A stretch of 64,000 nucleotides of DNA. It comes from Aurantiochytrium sp. KH105 (lineage: Eukaryota; Sar; Bigyra; Thraustochytrida; Thraustochytriidae). The translations under genes and the position numbers were made by a program. Location of the stretch: assembly GCA_003116975.1 (NCBI GenBank), contig BGKB01000102.1, positions 124,001 to 188,000 of the forward strand, in the 5' to 3' direction. Of the stretch, positions 29,867 to 39,915 are shown in pieces. Every line of letters begins with the position of its first letter. Position 1 is the first letter of the stretch. Below the pieces are notes generated by a model. It worked only from the letters and a program-made list of their open reading frames with translations, was not told where the DNA came from and ran no database searches.

Positions 29867-30756
29867 ATGCGAGTGGTCGCCTGCATTCCCGCACGCTGGG
29901 CGTCGGCGAGACTGCCCGGCAAGCCTCTTGCCCAGGTAGGTCAGGTAGTTGTGCACGTTTGACGTCATCAGGGGGCGAGCACAGACTGACAACTTTGTCT
30001 GTACGAGTCGAATGACTGCAGATCGCTGGGAAGACAATGATTCAACGCACGTATGAACAGGTGGCCAAGTGCAAGGGTTTGGACGAAGTTGTGATTGCGA
30101 CAGACGATTCCCGTATTGAGGAAAACGCGCGTGCTTTTGGAGCAAAAGCCATCATGACGAGCGCTTCCCTCGCTTCCGGTACGGATCGTGTCCTCGAGGC
30201 ATGCGAGTCCATGGGCCTCGATCGCAACGACATTGTCGTCAATGTTCAAGGCGATGAACCCTTTGTCAATCCGGCACATGTGGAAGCGCTGGTAGCAGCC
30301 ATGAAGGCCGACGCGACTCGAGAGATGGGCACGATTGCGTTGGAGTGGAAAGATGGTGTACAGGCCCTTTCCAATCCGAACATTGTTAAAGTGGTGCTGA
30401 ATCAAGCAGGTGACGCCCTCTATTTCTCTCGTGCGCTCGTACCCTATCCCCGAGAGAATTGCGCGGACAACGATGTTCATCTGGCATTGCGGCATCTCGG
30501 CTTGTACGCTTTTCGCTTCCATTTTTTGCGTGCCTTTAGCAAGTTGCCCCCAAGCATGCTCGAAGAATGCGAAAAGCTAGAGCAGTTGCGTGTCCTCGAG
30601 GCTGGGCATCGCATACACGTGAAAGTTGTAAAGGGAGACGTGGAAGGAGGCGTCGATACGCCAGAGCAGCTGGAGGCGGCGCAGGCGCGTGCACTCTCGA
30701 TCGACAACGAAATAGACGCTTCAGCAGCATCATCATCGTCATCAACATCATCATGA
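29867..30756 (+). CDS. KDSB: CMP-KDO synthetase, two exons
   Basis: Exon 1 is 29867-29935 and exon 2 is 30022-30756, giving 267 residues. Exon 1 supplies the nucleotide-binding start (IPARWASARLPGKPLAQ), which reads straight into IAGKTMIQRTYEQV after splicing. Further family motifs: EVVIATDDSRI, MTSASLASGTDRVLEA, VNVQGDEPF, YFSRALVPYPR, HLGLYAFR, EKLEQLRVLEAGHRI and GVDTPEQLE. The enzyme (KdsB in bacteria, CKS in plants) joins CTP and KDO to give CMP-KDO, the donor for lipid A cores or plant rhamnogalacturonan II. A Ser-rich tail (about 247-267) is extra. No organelle signal is visible. Occurrence in a presumed heterotrophic protist is unusual; the product it serves is unknown. Confidence 0.9.
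29936..30021 (+). other. Intron in the KDSB-like gene
   Basis: 86 bp, phase 0: GTAGGT donor, GACTGAC branch-like motif near 29986-29992, GACTGCAG acceptor. Confidence 0.9.
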
Positions 30757-30999
30757 CCATCGTTTTTTTCTTTTCTTTCTTGAAGAATAGGTCTGATGTT
30801 GCAATGAGGTCAAGGAAAAATGAGTTCTCCAGAGCGTTCCCTGTAAAGCTTTTGACCCATCGCTGTTTCGCGTCATCAACGACAGCGACTGCAAGCCCCA
30901 GACATGGAGTCATCGCTTTAGAAAAGAAAAGATGCTGAAAAAGTATGATAATGATGTGTTAGTTTAAGACGGTCGAGACGGAGTGAAGTGGTGGAAAAG

Positions 31000-33408
31000 C
31001 TATTCAAACAGGATACCGTCGGCGAGACCCGTGGCACTCGCAGGCGCGTGAGCAGGTCCCCCGGCGGGAGAGAGCGGCGCAGCAAAGCCGCCCGAATGTG
31101 GAGAAGGCTGCGGCTGGCCGACGTGGTGATGGCTGTGCAAAGAGCCAACATCCTGCATGTGGGCACTGAGTGTTGAGGGCTCGGCAAAGGTAAAGTTGTC
31201 AAAGTGAGTCTGTGACTCGGACATGACGGAGGACGAGAGGACGCCAGGGTTGCGGGGCGAACCGACAAAGCTGCTGGCATCGATGCTGTTGATGGGAAGA
31301 CGCGTGAACTGCGAATCAAAGTTGCCCGTGTCCGTCTGCGAGCTGAGTCGTGGCACAAAGGGCGACGGGATCTCGCGGCGGTACAACTTGTCCCAGTCTA
31401 TGAACTGGAAAAAGGGATGTTCCTTGACTTCGTCAACGTCGCGCGAAGAGCCAAGACGCTTGGTGACGTCGCGTTCGAGAAGGTCCGTGAGAATGAGCTG
31501 CGCGAGGGATGATACAAACTCGGGGAAGCGGAGCTCGCTGCTGCGGATGCAGGCAAACATCTTTTGACGATCCTGGCTGTACCAGGGCGGAAGACCTGTC
31601 AGCATCTCGTAGAGGAGCGCGCCCAGCGACCACCAGTCGACAGAGGTACCGTGACCATGGCGATTGAGGACCTCGGGCGCAAGGTACTCGGGAGTTCCGC
31701 AAAAGCTGTGCGTGCCCCGAATGCCCGAGACAATTCCCTCCTTGGAGAGTCCAAAATCAGCGAGCTTGATGTGGCCCTCGGCATCGAGAAGGATGTTTTC
31801 TGGCTTGAGATCGCGGTAAACAACCCCCTTTTTGTGAAGATGGCCGAGAGCCAGCGCAATCTCAGCGGCGTAGAAGCGGCCAAGGGACTCATTGAAGCGT
31901 CCAGCGCGACCGAGATGGAAAAAGAGCTCGCCGCCCGAGCAAAAGTCAAGCACGAAATGCAACTTGTCGCCCGTCTGGAAAGCGTAGTGAAGCTTGACCA
32001 CAAAGGGGTGGTCCACAAGACCGAGCACGCTGCGCTCAGTTTTGGTATGGACGACCTGTCTGCGCTTGACCACGTGCTGCTTTTTCAAGACCTTGATGGC
32101 GTAAAGTTTGCCCGTGTCGCGCTTCTTGCACAAGAGCACCTTGCCGAAGGAACCCTTGCCGAGGACGCGGACCATCTCAAAGTCGTCAAGAGAGGGTTTC
32201 TTCACGTGCGGAGCAGACGCCGGGGGCCGCGGGGCGCGCATCGGGGTCGAACCGTGCCTCGGCGAGGCGTGCCGCGAGTCCGAAGTGGCAGTCGATGCGG
32301 TCGACGTCCCGGTCTGCGCGCCTGCGGCGGTATGATCACCTCCGGACCCTGAAGCCAAGTCGGTATCGACAAAGAGCTTGTTGTCCTTGCTGCCTTGGGT
32401 GGGTCCATGGTTGTAATTGCTGCTGTTGTTGTTGTCGTTGTTGTTTTGGTTGGTGCTGCTGTTGTTGCTGGCTGTATTGCTGCTACAGTTGCTGTTGCTG
32501 TCACTGCGCGCGTCGCCTTCGCCGTCGTTGAAGTTCCTGCCGCTGCTGCTGTCGGCGCTTTCTTCCTCATCGTCGGCCTCGTTGGGTGCAAAGTCGATAA
32601 TGTCACCGACACCCTGAAAGTTAATATCGCCGAGGCTTCCAACTGTCCCGACATTGACATTTCGGGGGTTCGGAACGGCCTGTCCTTGCGAGCCCCGGCT
32701 GCCAGTGCTTGCGATGGACTTGCGCGGACTGGACTTGTCGCCCACGGGCATGGAGACTGCTGGCAAAGGGCCATTCTGGGATGCCATTGTGGCGCCGCGA
32801 ATTCCCATCATGGGTGACGAAGCGGGCCCCGATGAAGCAGCCGAGGAGGCAGAGGAGGAAGATGGATCTCGGGGCGCGGCCGACGACGTACCATTGAAAG
32901 CGGAGGCCGCTGCGTCTCGCTGGCTTGGGTGCATGCGGCCATGTGCAGTGAGCATTTTATGAGAGTACCAGAGAAAGTCACGAAGAAGGTCCTGTTGCAG
33001 GAGAACGGGCTCAAAGATGACGTTCTGCAGATACTGCTCGAGATCTGCGCGGCGTTTCTCCAGGAAATCGCGCGAGAATCCGCCAAACATGCGCTTTGGC
33101 GGCAACGAAGGGAGCCTCGGTGCGGCAGCTTTAACCGCCGCAAGACGGTCATGCAGCTGGTGAAACTCATTGTATCGCCGTTCGAGTTCCCAGGCCACAT
33201 CGCCGGACCGGATGCGCACGACGTAGACGACGAATTTCGTCCCTGACTTATCCTTGACTACCTTGTAGTCTGGGATCTGCAAGGATTGGACATTTTCCAG
33301 CAGGTTATCCTTGCGGATATCCACGTTGCTGAGCTGTTCCGTGAGCGTATACATCTGCTTTGGGTCTCTGTGCTTGATGTAATCAACACTCTCATGCGCT
33401 CGCTTCAT
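31000..33408 (-). CDS. PX-domain AGC protein kinase, SGK3-like
   Basis: 802 residues from the ATG at 33408. The frame is open a little further upstream but only with GTG. A PX domain at about 44-150 (ERRYNEFHQLHDRL, LPSLPPKRMFGGFSRDFLEKRR) should bind phosphoinositide, typically PI3P on endosomes. Residues 155-405 are disordered, with an Asn/Ser run at about 308-333. The kinase domain begins at 410: LGKGSFGKV, AIKVLKK, YRDLKPEN, DFGLSKEG, then the activation segment SFCGTPEYLAPE with the PDK1-type Ser. The AGC C-tail carries the hydrophobic motif FDNFTF. The order PX-kinase-C-tail matches SGK3/CISK. Its substrates cannot be read from the sequence. The 5' flank has a GAGCGAGC repeat. Confidence 0.9.
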   Translation of the reverse strand: MKRAHESVDYIKHRDPKQMYTLTEQLSNVDIRKDNLLENVQSLQIPDYKVVKDKSGTKFVVYVVRIRSGDVAWELERRYNEFHQLHDRLAAVKAAAPRLPSLPPKRMFGGFSRDFLEKRRADLEQYLQNVIFEPVLLQQDLLRDFLWYSHKMLTAHGRMHPSQRDAAASAFNGTSSAAPRDPSSSSASSAASSGPASSPMMGIRGATMASQNGPLPAVSMPVGDKSSPRKSIASTGSRGSQGQAVPNPRNVNVGTVGSLGDINFQGVGDIIDFAPNEADDEEESADSSSGRNFNDGEGDARSDSNSNCSSNTASNNSSTNQNNNDNNNSSNYNHGPTQGSKDNKLFVDTDLASGSGGDHTAAGAQTGTSTASTATSDSRHASPRHGSTPMRAPRPPASAPHVKKPSLDDFEMVRVLGKGSFGKVLLCKKRDTGKLYAIKVLKKQHVVKRRQVVHTKTERSVLGLVDHPFVVKLHYAFQTGDKLHFVLDFCSGGELFFHLGRAGRFNESLGRFYAAEIALALGHLHKKGVVYRDLKPENILLDAEGHIKLADFGLSKEGIVSGIRGTHSFCGTPEYLAPEVLNRHGHGTSVDWWSLGALLYEMLTGLPPWYSQDRQKMFACIRSSELRFPEFVSSLAQLILTDLLERDVTKRLGSSRDVDEVKEHPFFQFIDWDKLYRREIPSPFVPRLSSQTDTGNFDSQFTRLPINSIDASSFVGSPRNPGVLSSSVMSESQTHFDNFTFAEPSTLSAHMQDVGSLHSHHHVGQPQPSPHSGGFAAPLSPAGGPAHAPASATGLADGILFE

Positions 33409-36221
33409 GTCGCGCAGAGCCTGCACAGCCCCTGTGGTCTCGAGGTCGAGGTTTTCCTCGTTCGCGCGCGGGGGAGCAAGCTTACGAGCCAGGCGTGCCT
33501 TGCCTGACTACGCCCGCTCGCCCGCTCGCTCGCTCGCCCGCTCGCTCGCTCACTCGCTGGCTGACGCGCGCACCTCTAATGTGTCTTGCCCGCGACTGAT
33601 CTGATCGCTCTCTCCGAGTCCGCGTAAGAGGGAAAAGGACGTGGCGCGCCTGGCTGACTGACTGGCTGCACAAGCCGTGTCTCCCTCTCCCTCTCTCTCT
33701 CTCGTCGCGAGGAGGTCGAGCTTAGCTTAGCTTTGCTTTGCTTTGCTCTGGCTCTGGCTTGGCTTGGCCTGGCTTGGCTTGGCTTGGCTTTGCACGGCAC
33801 GGCTGCGCGGTGACTGGCTGCGCCAAGTCAGCGAGCTAGCTAGCTGGCTAGCTAGCTATCTAGCTGCAGCTGCGAGCTCGCACGCCCCCACGCCGCTCGC
33901 GTGCGGGCAGCGAGTTATCCTCCTGGTCAGCCGCCGCCTCTTCCTGCCCCTCCCCCCTTCCTCCGCGTCCAGGCCGCCTCTCGCGCAGCCTGCAGCAGCG
34001 CAGCTGCCCTCCTCGCGCGAGCCTCCTCGCCGCGATGGCGTTCTGCCTCGCAGTCTGCGCTCCTGCTCCTGCTCCTGCTCGTGCTCCTGCTCGTGCTCTC
34101 GCTCGCTCGCAGCGGCCCGGGCAGGCGAGGCGGCCTCGGAAGCGGAGTTCTCTCGAGCGCGACGCCGAGGAAGGCGCTGCTGGCCTTTTCCTGGGCGCGA
34201 GGAGGGCGCGAAGACGTGTCGCTCGTCGCGCGCGAGGTTGACTCCTCGCGGCCGAGGCCGACCGGCGTGCTGCTGCAGCTGCTGCAGCTGCTCTGCCGGC
34301 TTGTGCGCGGCTGCAGATCGCGCTCGAGGCCGCGTGGGCAGGGCAGCAGCCGGGGCTGTTGCTCCTCGTGGGCTTGGGTTTTGGGCGCGGGAAATGGAAA
34401 CGCGACCCAAGATGAAGGGGAGGAGAAAGGAGGAAGGCGCGCGCGCGTCCCCTCGCAGCGCGCTCGCCTTGCTGTTTGCGGAATGATGACCCTGGCTGGG
34501 CCTGGACGCACGCGCTGCGTCGAGCTAGCTAGCTAGCGCGGCGGCGGCGCCCCGGCGGGGGGCGGCGACAGACCGCGGGCGTGCGTGGCGTGCGTGCGTG
34601 CGGGCGTGCGCGGCAGACCAAACGTGCGCGGCGTGCGAGGCGAGCACGCGCCGCGCGGGCGCACTGCACGCACCCCTTTCTCTGCCCAGACTTCCCTCGA
34701 CTTTTTGCTGCGGCTTCGGCGGCAAAAACCGCCAGCCAGTGGTCCCCGCCACCGGACCCGGGGCCAGACACTCCGCACGCACCGGACCCGGGGCCTCGCG
34801 GTCGCTCGTGGGTGTGTGCGTAAAATTATGTGTGTGCCGAAAAACGGGACGAAAATATCTAGAAATCAGAAGAGTCATTGAAAGAAAGATCCCAAATCAA
34901 TATCAAATCTCGCACGTTGGCATGGTGAGTCCCACGATAGTATACTTCTTCGTTTCCATGCAAGTTTTCGAGGAGATTCACTCGGTGGACATGCTTAAGC
35001 TTGATCTGCAAAGTGTGTACTCGTTGGCATTCTGGCGGGAGCCTAACCACCGCTCTTCGTTGATAGCTGCGACGGCTGCATAGTCTTACCTTGGCGTTGC
35101 GTTGCGTCGCGCAACGACCATACCACCCAGCAGACGTGCCGCAGCTGTTCTCGCACCATCCGGCTTCGCGCTGTGGACGGCAGCGCAAGTTCGTCCACGC
35201 CATGACGCATGCCTTTGAGGATGGTGACGTGCGAGCGGCACAGCAATAGATTCTCCGATGGCAACGCAGTTTTTGGATTTACTACACGGAACTCCAGGAA
35301 GAGGGTCTAAGCCTTACAGTTAATAATTAATTTCGTCCCAGTTTTTCGGGCCGAGACCGTGACAGGGCCTATTCTGATCAAATAGACCACTTTATACTCG
35401 CAGCTGCCAAATCAGTCTTCCATCTGTATTTCAATCAAAAACACTTTTCAGAATCTTAAACTTTGGAAAGTAATCTAGACACGGAGAACTAAAGCTAAGC
35501 TCAGTTTTATAACACGCGGTGTTGATCTGACCGTGCCCAGACGGAAAACGTGAGCAGAGATTTCGTCCAAATTTCGTCCCGTTTTATGTGGCTAGCCAGG
35601 GATTTCGGATTCCAGTATTCGCTTGTCGAGAGAAGCACAGAGAGGAGAGACTTCCAGTTGTTGGCCTGATACTTGAATCAGCTCGGTACCCATGCAGGCG
35701 TTGGCGATAGCATGTCATCGTAAGCTCAAAAATAAGCCTTCACTGCCTTTAAAGGCCACAACATCGCTCCATTTGCGAGCTCGAAGCACTTTCGGCCAAG
35801 CTTGACGGAGTGCGGTAGCACGCAGAATCTCGCACCATATGCAAATCGATCTTCGCCATCTGCGCCTTACACCTCACGCGAGTGGTTCGCAATCGCTCTA
35901 GACGTACACCAAAAGAGAAAGCCCGAGAACAAGGCGTTTCACCCTCTCCTTGCGTCTCCATCGGGAACGTCCGGTCGACTGCAATCAATACAAGGCGACA
36001 GAAAATGCAAGTTTCGGATAAAGTTTCGAATATGTAGGGAAATGAAGTGTCAAAAATGCGTCCTTTGACCAGCAAGCGAGCTTGCTGAGCTTGTAAATCG
36101 AAATGATGTGCTCGTCTGCCAACGCCGAATGCCAGCGCGACGCCCCTCTGGGGAAAGAGATCTGAAGCGGTCGTATTTTGTACGAACGACACTGCCATCA
36201 GAGCGAGAAGGGGCACATGAC
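33409..36221. other. Large gene-poor intergenic stretch
   Basis: 2.8 kb between two minus-strand genes. 33.5-34.8 kb is GC-rich with CTCG repeats (33515-33560), TTGGC repeats (about 33755-33795) and GCTA repeats (about 33832-33870). 34.8-36.2 kb is AT-richer and holds the inverted AAAACGGGACGAAA elements. Small open frames here carry no domain signatures. Confidence 0.55.
34837..35590. repeat. Candidate small inverted-repeat element
   Basis: 34837-34856 reads CCGAAAAACGGGACGAAAAT. Near-inverse copies lie at 35329-35350 and 35571-35590 (sharing 13-16 bases), so the interval could be a 0.5-0.75 kb non-autonomous element. No transposase-like frame or clear target-site duplication is seen. Confidence 0.3.
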
Positions 36222-37481
36222 TTAGTTCTCGTTGCCAGATGGCATCTGTTGAAGGCAAAAGCCACTACGCTGCTTCTTTGGTGAGAAATCCACAACCTTA
36301 CGAGCGATGTCGACTGAGCCATCGCGTCGATCAATGTTATTCTCACGAGCATCGCGCTGCCTTTTGCGAAGATTCGTCTTTTCCTCTCTGCGCTTCTTTG
36401 AACGAACGTCCTGCATTCTTTCCTCTTCGTCTTCATATTCGTCTTCATCTTCGTCATCGGAATCCGCGAGAAGGATGGCGATCGCATCGGAAAGTCGCTT
36501 TGCAGCAGGTATCATTTGACCATAAACCTTTTCGACTTTTGCTGCGTGCTTCTTCCTGAATTCTTTGTCTCGGCGCTTAAATTGACGCATCTTCTCGTCG
36601 AAGTAAGCTTCCTTGCAGGCGAGGCGGCATACCTTATACACTCCTGTCAAAAAGTCCATGGCGTAGGGTCTCGCTAATAGACTCATGTACGCTGTGTGAG
36701 ACCAAGATTTGTCTTTGAGCTTCTTGAAACGCGAGTAGCCATCACAATTGCGACGCGAGCGGCCACCCGTCCTACGGTAGCCCTGTGAGAGTTTCAATGC
36801 TGCGGCATCGAAAAAAAGCTCGAAAATATCAAGTATCAGCTTGTGAGTGAGCTGCTTCTCTTCTAAACCACCTAACAAACATATGAAAGGCTTGCATAAA
36901 GGAAGAAAGAGCTGTCTTTTTTTGCTGACTGTGACGAATGCCACAGTCACGGGAGCGTCACGTGAATCAAGCGGCTTGATGGGGCCACCCTTGAGAAGCT
37001 GCTGCTTGCGAGGTTCATATTGCCGGCAGAGGTCGGCGTCGATTTCATATTTTGAACTGTACTCCCACATTCGCTCGGCGGCTTGGTTGCTATCTCGAAT
37101 TTTTGAAATCGTGTTGCGAAGCTCGAGATGTTCTTGACACATATCAGGCATCGGAGGATTCTTATTCGGGTCGCTCGCTTCTTTTGCGATCGATTTCAAT
37201 CTGCGGCATTGCGTCATCATGCCCGCCATGTGATTGGCAACATCCTTCGTGCTTTCCGCAACTTGACCATTGAAATGCACGCAGTCCGTCGTTTCTTGGT
37301 CGGAAAACGTGTCGGGTACTCGCGACTCAACTCTGACATTTTGCGGATCGAAAGAATTCTCGTTGGTATCCCGCTCCTGCTCCTTAGACTCGCACTGCTC
37401 ATCATCAGAAAAGTACGGGGCTTGCGCTTGGCCCTTGGAACTCCGGGGTGTGAAGATCATGGACTCTCGGGCGGCAGGCAT
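36222..37481 (-). CDS. Orphan protein with acidic-basic C-terminus
   Basis: 419 residues, ATG at 37481. I recognise no domain. Residues 1-70 are polar and disordered. About 75-350 is helical and rich in Lys, Arg, Leu and Cys (for example CRRLKSIAKEASD and YKVCRLACKEAYFDEKMRQF), with a more hydrophobic centre (LCKPFICLLGGLEEKQL, about 195-211). The C-terminus has an acidic run (DSDDEDEDEYEDEEER) followed by a basic stretch with KKRR signals, a nuclear look. It sits in an AT-richer, gene-poor interval next to repeats and an assembly gap, so a lineage-specific gene or a domesticated element remnant is possible. It is called on length, composition and ATG only. Confidence 0.5.
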   Translation of the reverse strand: MPAARESMIFTPRSSKGQAQAPYFSDDEQCESKEQERDTNENSFDPQNVRVESRVPDTFSDQETTDCVHFNGQVAESTKDVANHMAGMMTQCRRLKSIAKEASDPNKNPPMPDMCQEHLELRNTISKIRDSNQAAERMWEYSSKYEIDADLCRQYEPRKQQLLKGGPIKPLDSRDAPVTVAFVTVSKKRQLFLPLCKPFICLLGGLEEKQLTHKLILDIFELFFDAAALKLSQGYRRTGGRSRRNCDGYSRFKKLKDKSWSHTAYMSLLARPYAMDFLTGVYKVCRLACKEAYFDEKMRQFKRRDKEFRKKHAAKVEKVYGQMIPAAKRLSDAIAILLADSDDEDEDEYEDEEERMQDVRSKKRREEKTNLRKRQRDARENNIDRRDGSVDIARKVVDFSPKKQRSGFCLQQMPSGNEN

Positions 37482-37621
37482 AGTATTCCTCTCCTATTTG
37501 CTTGCTTGCGCTTGCTTGGACGGCTTGGGCTTGCTTAGATATTGCTTGCGGTTTGGATTGTGGTTCTGATTCTGCTTGCGACGTTGTACTAGCGGTGAAA
37601 TTTGAGTCCTTGCGGATACCA

Positions 37622-37742
37622 AGATTGAAATACCTCATTGTGACGGGGACCGCTGCCTCAACCACAGCCGAGTACGCCGTTGACAGCTCAGCTTTCATTG
37701 CCCCTTGGGCGTCGGAATGGTGCGCGTGATGGCGGTTGCACG
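37622..37742 (+). repeat. Direct repeat, left copy
   Basis: Matches 38157-38281: ATTGAAATAC, then after identical spacing TGACAGCTC, GCTTTCATTGCCCCTTG and GCGTCGGAATG, then GCGGTTGCAC. The middle is diverged. Confidence 0.8.
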
Positions 37743-37832
37743 CCTAGCCATCCCGCGTTCTTTCACGAAGCTGAGATTCGTGACGACGACTCCTACCTAA
37801 CGGCGCACGCACACCGCGGCAGAGCCCCACCC

Positions 37833-38050
37833 NNNNNNNNNNNNNNNNNNNNNNNNNNNNNNNNNNNNNNNNNNNNNNNNNNNNNNNNNNNNNNNNNNNN
37901 NNNNNNNNNNNNNNNNNNNNNNNNNNNNNNNNNNNNNNNNNNNNNNNNNNNNNNNNNNNNNNNNNNNNNNNNNNNNNNNNNNNNNNNNNNNNNNNNNNNN
38001 NNNNNNNNNNNNNNNNNNNNNNNNNNNNNNNNNNNNNNNNNNNNNNNNNN
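37833..38050. other. Assembly gap (218 N)
   Basis: Run of Ns flanked by diverged direct repeats. Confidence 1.
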
Positions 38051-38156
38051 GTGCGCGACGACCGTTACACAAAAATGTTTGGACCCTCCCGTTTTCATCA
38101 CTGTGGCCTATGGACAGATTGGTGTCTCATCACCGTCACGTTGTACTCTTGAGCAA

Positions 38157-38281
38157 AAATTGAAATACGGAAAAAGGGTTGTTCGGCCCATGGGAACCGC
38201 AGCCGCAGCCAGGAGTGACAGCTCTTGGCTTTCATTGCCCCTTGCGCGTCGGAATGACGAGCATCTGGTAGCGGTTACACA
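38157..38281 (+). repeat. Direct repeat, right copy
   Basis: Partner of 37622-37742, about 535 bp downstream across the gap; small indels, GCGGTTACAC at the end. Confidence 0.8.
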
Positions 38282-38620
38282 TACTCATGATGCCTTGGCG
38301 CAGTGAGAGATTTTTTGAATCTAAGATACGATTCCCAACGATGACGTCCAGCATAGTGTGTGGCCTCTTTGTACCTGGTGCGCCCAACCTGCCCCCCTCC
38401 CCCTCCCCTGTTTCCAGTCTTGTCATTTGCAGCGCCCGTCTAATATAAGCCAACAGGAGCTGCATCCACCCAGCGGCCCCTCTGCAATTCCTTGTCGAGA
38501 TAAGCAGCAGAACAAGAAGCCATCGTGACTTACGAAAACTTGACGCGAGTATCTCACCCCGTCCCGAGCTTCGCAAGCAGGGAAGCCTAACAAATTGCCC
38601 GGGTCTACAGTGTTGTCAAG

Positions 38621-39703
38621 ATGGACGTCCTCGACCGAGACGGCTTTGAGAGCGATGACGACGCTTCAGAGGTCGAAAACATCATTTCCGAGCTTAGGGC
38701 TTCTTGCAATCAGGCTGCTCAGCGGGCTGCTCGTCGTGCTGCCCGTCGTGCTGCCCGTGGTGATGAAAATGGGTCCGACTCCCTTGCCGCGGGCGAGTTT
38801 GCAACCAGCAGCGATGATGGCTATAGCGACGGCAGCAAGACCTCTTGGTCGAACAGTGGCGCCAGCGTTGCCATCGACGCCAGCAGCGATCCCGAGGATG
38901 ACGGCAAGAATGACCTCGACAGCGAAAACGTAGACAGCAGCATCGCGAAGGATGACGAGGACGAAGACGATGAGGACAAGACAAGCGAGGTCGACTGCCC
39001 GCACTCTGATGAAGAGATGCCACATGCTGTCTCAGAACCTCGCGGGCACGATGAGAAGCAGCTGTTGATCGAGCTGCAGAGTGAGCTTGCAGGCAAGGAT
39101 GCAACGATTCATAATCTCAAGATCAAGCTTCAGGAGTGTGCGCGCCAGCTCGATCGTGTGCAGGAAGATCTCGCTAGGCTCCAGAAGGCAGAGCGAGCAA
39201 GCACGTCGCGCGCGCGAAGAGCCGAGCAGGCGCGTGGTGAGAGCAAGCTTGAGGCCGAGCAATGTCACAAGAACCTTGTGAGCATGCGCGAAGAGCTTGT
39301 CAGCCTGAACGCACAGCACGTCCGCCTTCGTGGAGCTCTCAATTTGTCGGAGAAAACGGCGCAGCTGCAGCGCGCAAAGAATGGTAAACTCCAACAGCAG
39401 CTCCAAGCATTGCAGCAGCAGCATGTTGAGCTTGGCTCCGTCGATGGCCTCGGAGCCGTACTGCAGCGCCAGAACGATCGGACGGTCGCGCGCTTGGAGC
39501 ACATCCTCGATAATAAGTTCATCCGGATCGCCGAGAGTGCGCGGTACAATCTCTATATGCTCGGTCTGTGCGTGGCGTTCTTCGCGGGCATCGTGGCTTT
39601 TGCCTTTGCCCTCTCGAGCAAGGCGGCGCAAGCAAGCGGGTCATGTCACAATGAGAAAGCAGCGCATGGGGATACTGTTTTCGGCGGCCTATTTCTAGAG
39701 TGA
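38621..39703 (+). CDS. Acidic coiled-coil tail-anchored protein
   Basis: 360 residues, function unrecognised. Residues 1-135 are acidic with Asp/Ser runs and a short Arg-Ala repeat (RAARRAARRAAR, about 36-47). About 140-290 is a Leu/Gln/Arg coiled coil. A single hydrophobic helix lies near the C-terminus (about 308-332, LYMLGLCVAFFAGIVAFAFAL), leaving about 28 residues after it, so the protein is probably tail-anchored with the coiled coil facing the cytosol, as in golgins or SNARE-associated tethers. That role is only a suggestion. AATAAA lies at 39775-39780. A diverged copy of the last 34-37 codons follows at 39802-39915. Confidence 0.7.
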   Translation: MDVLDRDGFESDDDASEVENIISELRASCNQAAQRAARRAARRAARGDENGSDSLAAGEFATSSDDGYSDGSKTSWSNSGASVAIDASSDPEDDGKNDLDSENVDSSIAKDDEDEDDEDKTSEVDCPHSDEEMPHAVSEPRGHDEKQLLIELQSELAGKDATIHNLKIKLQECARQLDRVQEDLARLQKAERASTSRARRAEQARGESKLEAEQCHKNLVSMREELVSLNAQHVRLRGALNLSEKTAQLQRAKNGKLQQQLQALQQQHVELGSVDGLGAVLQRQNDRTVARLEHILDNKFIRIAESARYNLYMLGLCVAFFAGIVAFAFALSSKAAQASGSCHNEKAAHGDTVFGGLFLE

Positions 39704-39801
39704 ATACACCAATTTTCTCACCACCACCGCACGGATACAAGCTCGATGAAATTGACAATGATCCATGAGACTCAAATAAATCAGATTTTGGACTGACATT
39801 T

Positions 39802-39915
39802 CTTGCCTTTATGCTTTCGATCATGGCGGCACTAGCAAGCGGGCCATGCGAAGATGGAATGCAAGTCACGAGAGGGGTGTCTTTGGTGGTCCGTTTCTCG
39901 AGCGAGAGTGAATGA
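39802..39915 (+). pseudogene. Diverged copy of upstream gene's 3' coding end
   Basis: 37 codons ending in TGA align with the last 34 codons of the tail-anchored gene: LAFMLSIMAALASGPCEDG against FAFALSSKAAQASGSCHNE, and the nucleotide match includes GCAAGCGGGYCATG and GAGTGAAT around the stop. It is either a decayed tandem duplication or an alternative terminal exon (CTGAC at 39793 and a CTAG acceptor ending 39835 precede it). Confidence 0.6.

Larger units (their letters stand above)
37482..38620. other. Intergenic with N gap and flanking repeats
   Basis: 1.1 kb. Contains the 218-bp N run and a diverged direct repeat on either side of it. Short open frames through the Ns are meaningless. Confidence 0.6.

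Noticed and set aside
35749..36258. 169-codon minus-strand open frame
   Set aside because: Starts with TTG, overlaps the end of the orphan gene on the same strand and lacks protein-like organisation.
37680..38306. Open frames running through the N gap
   Set aside because: The central residues are undefined; continuity across Ns has no meaning.
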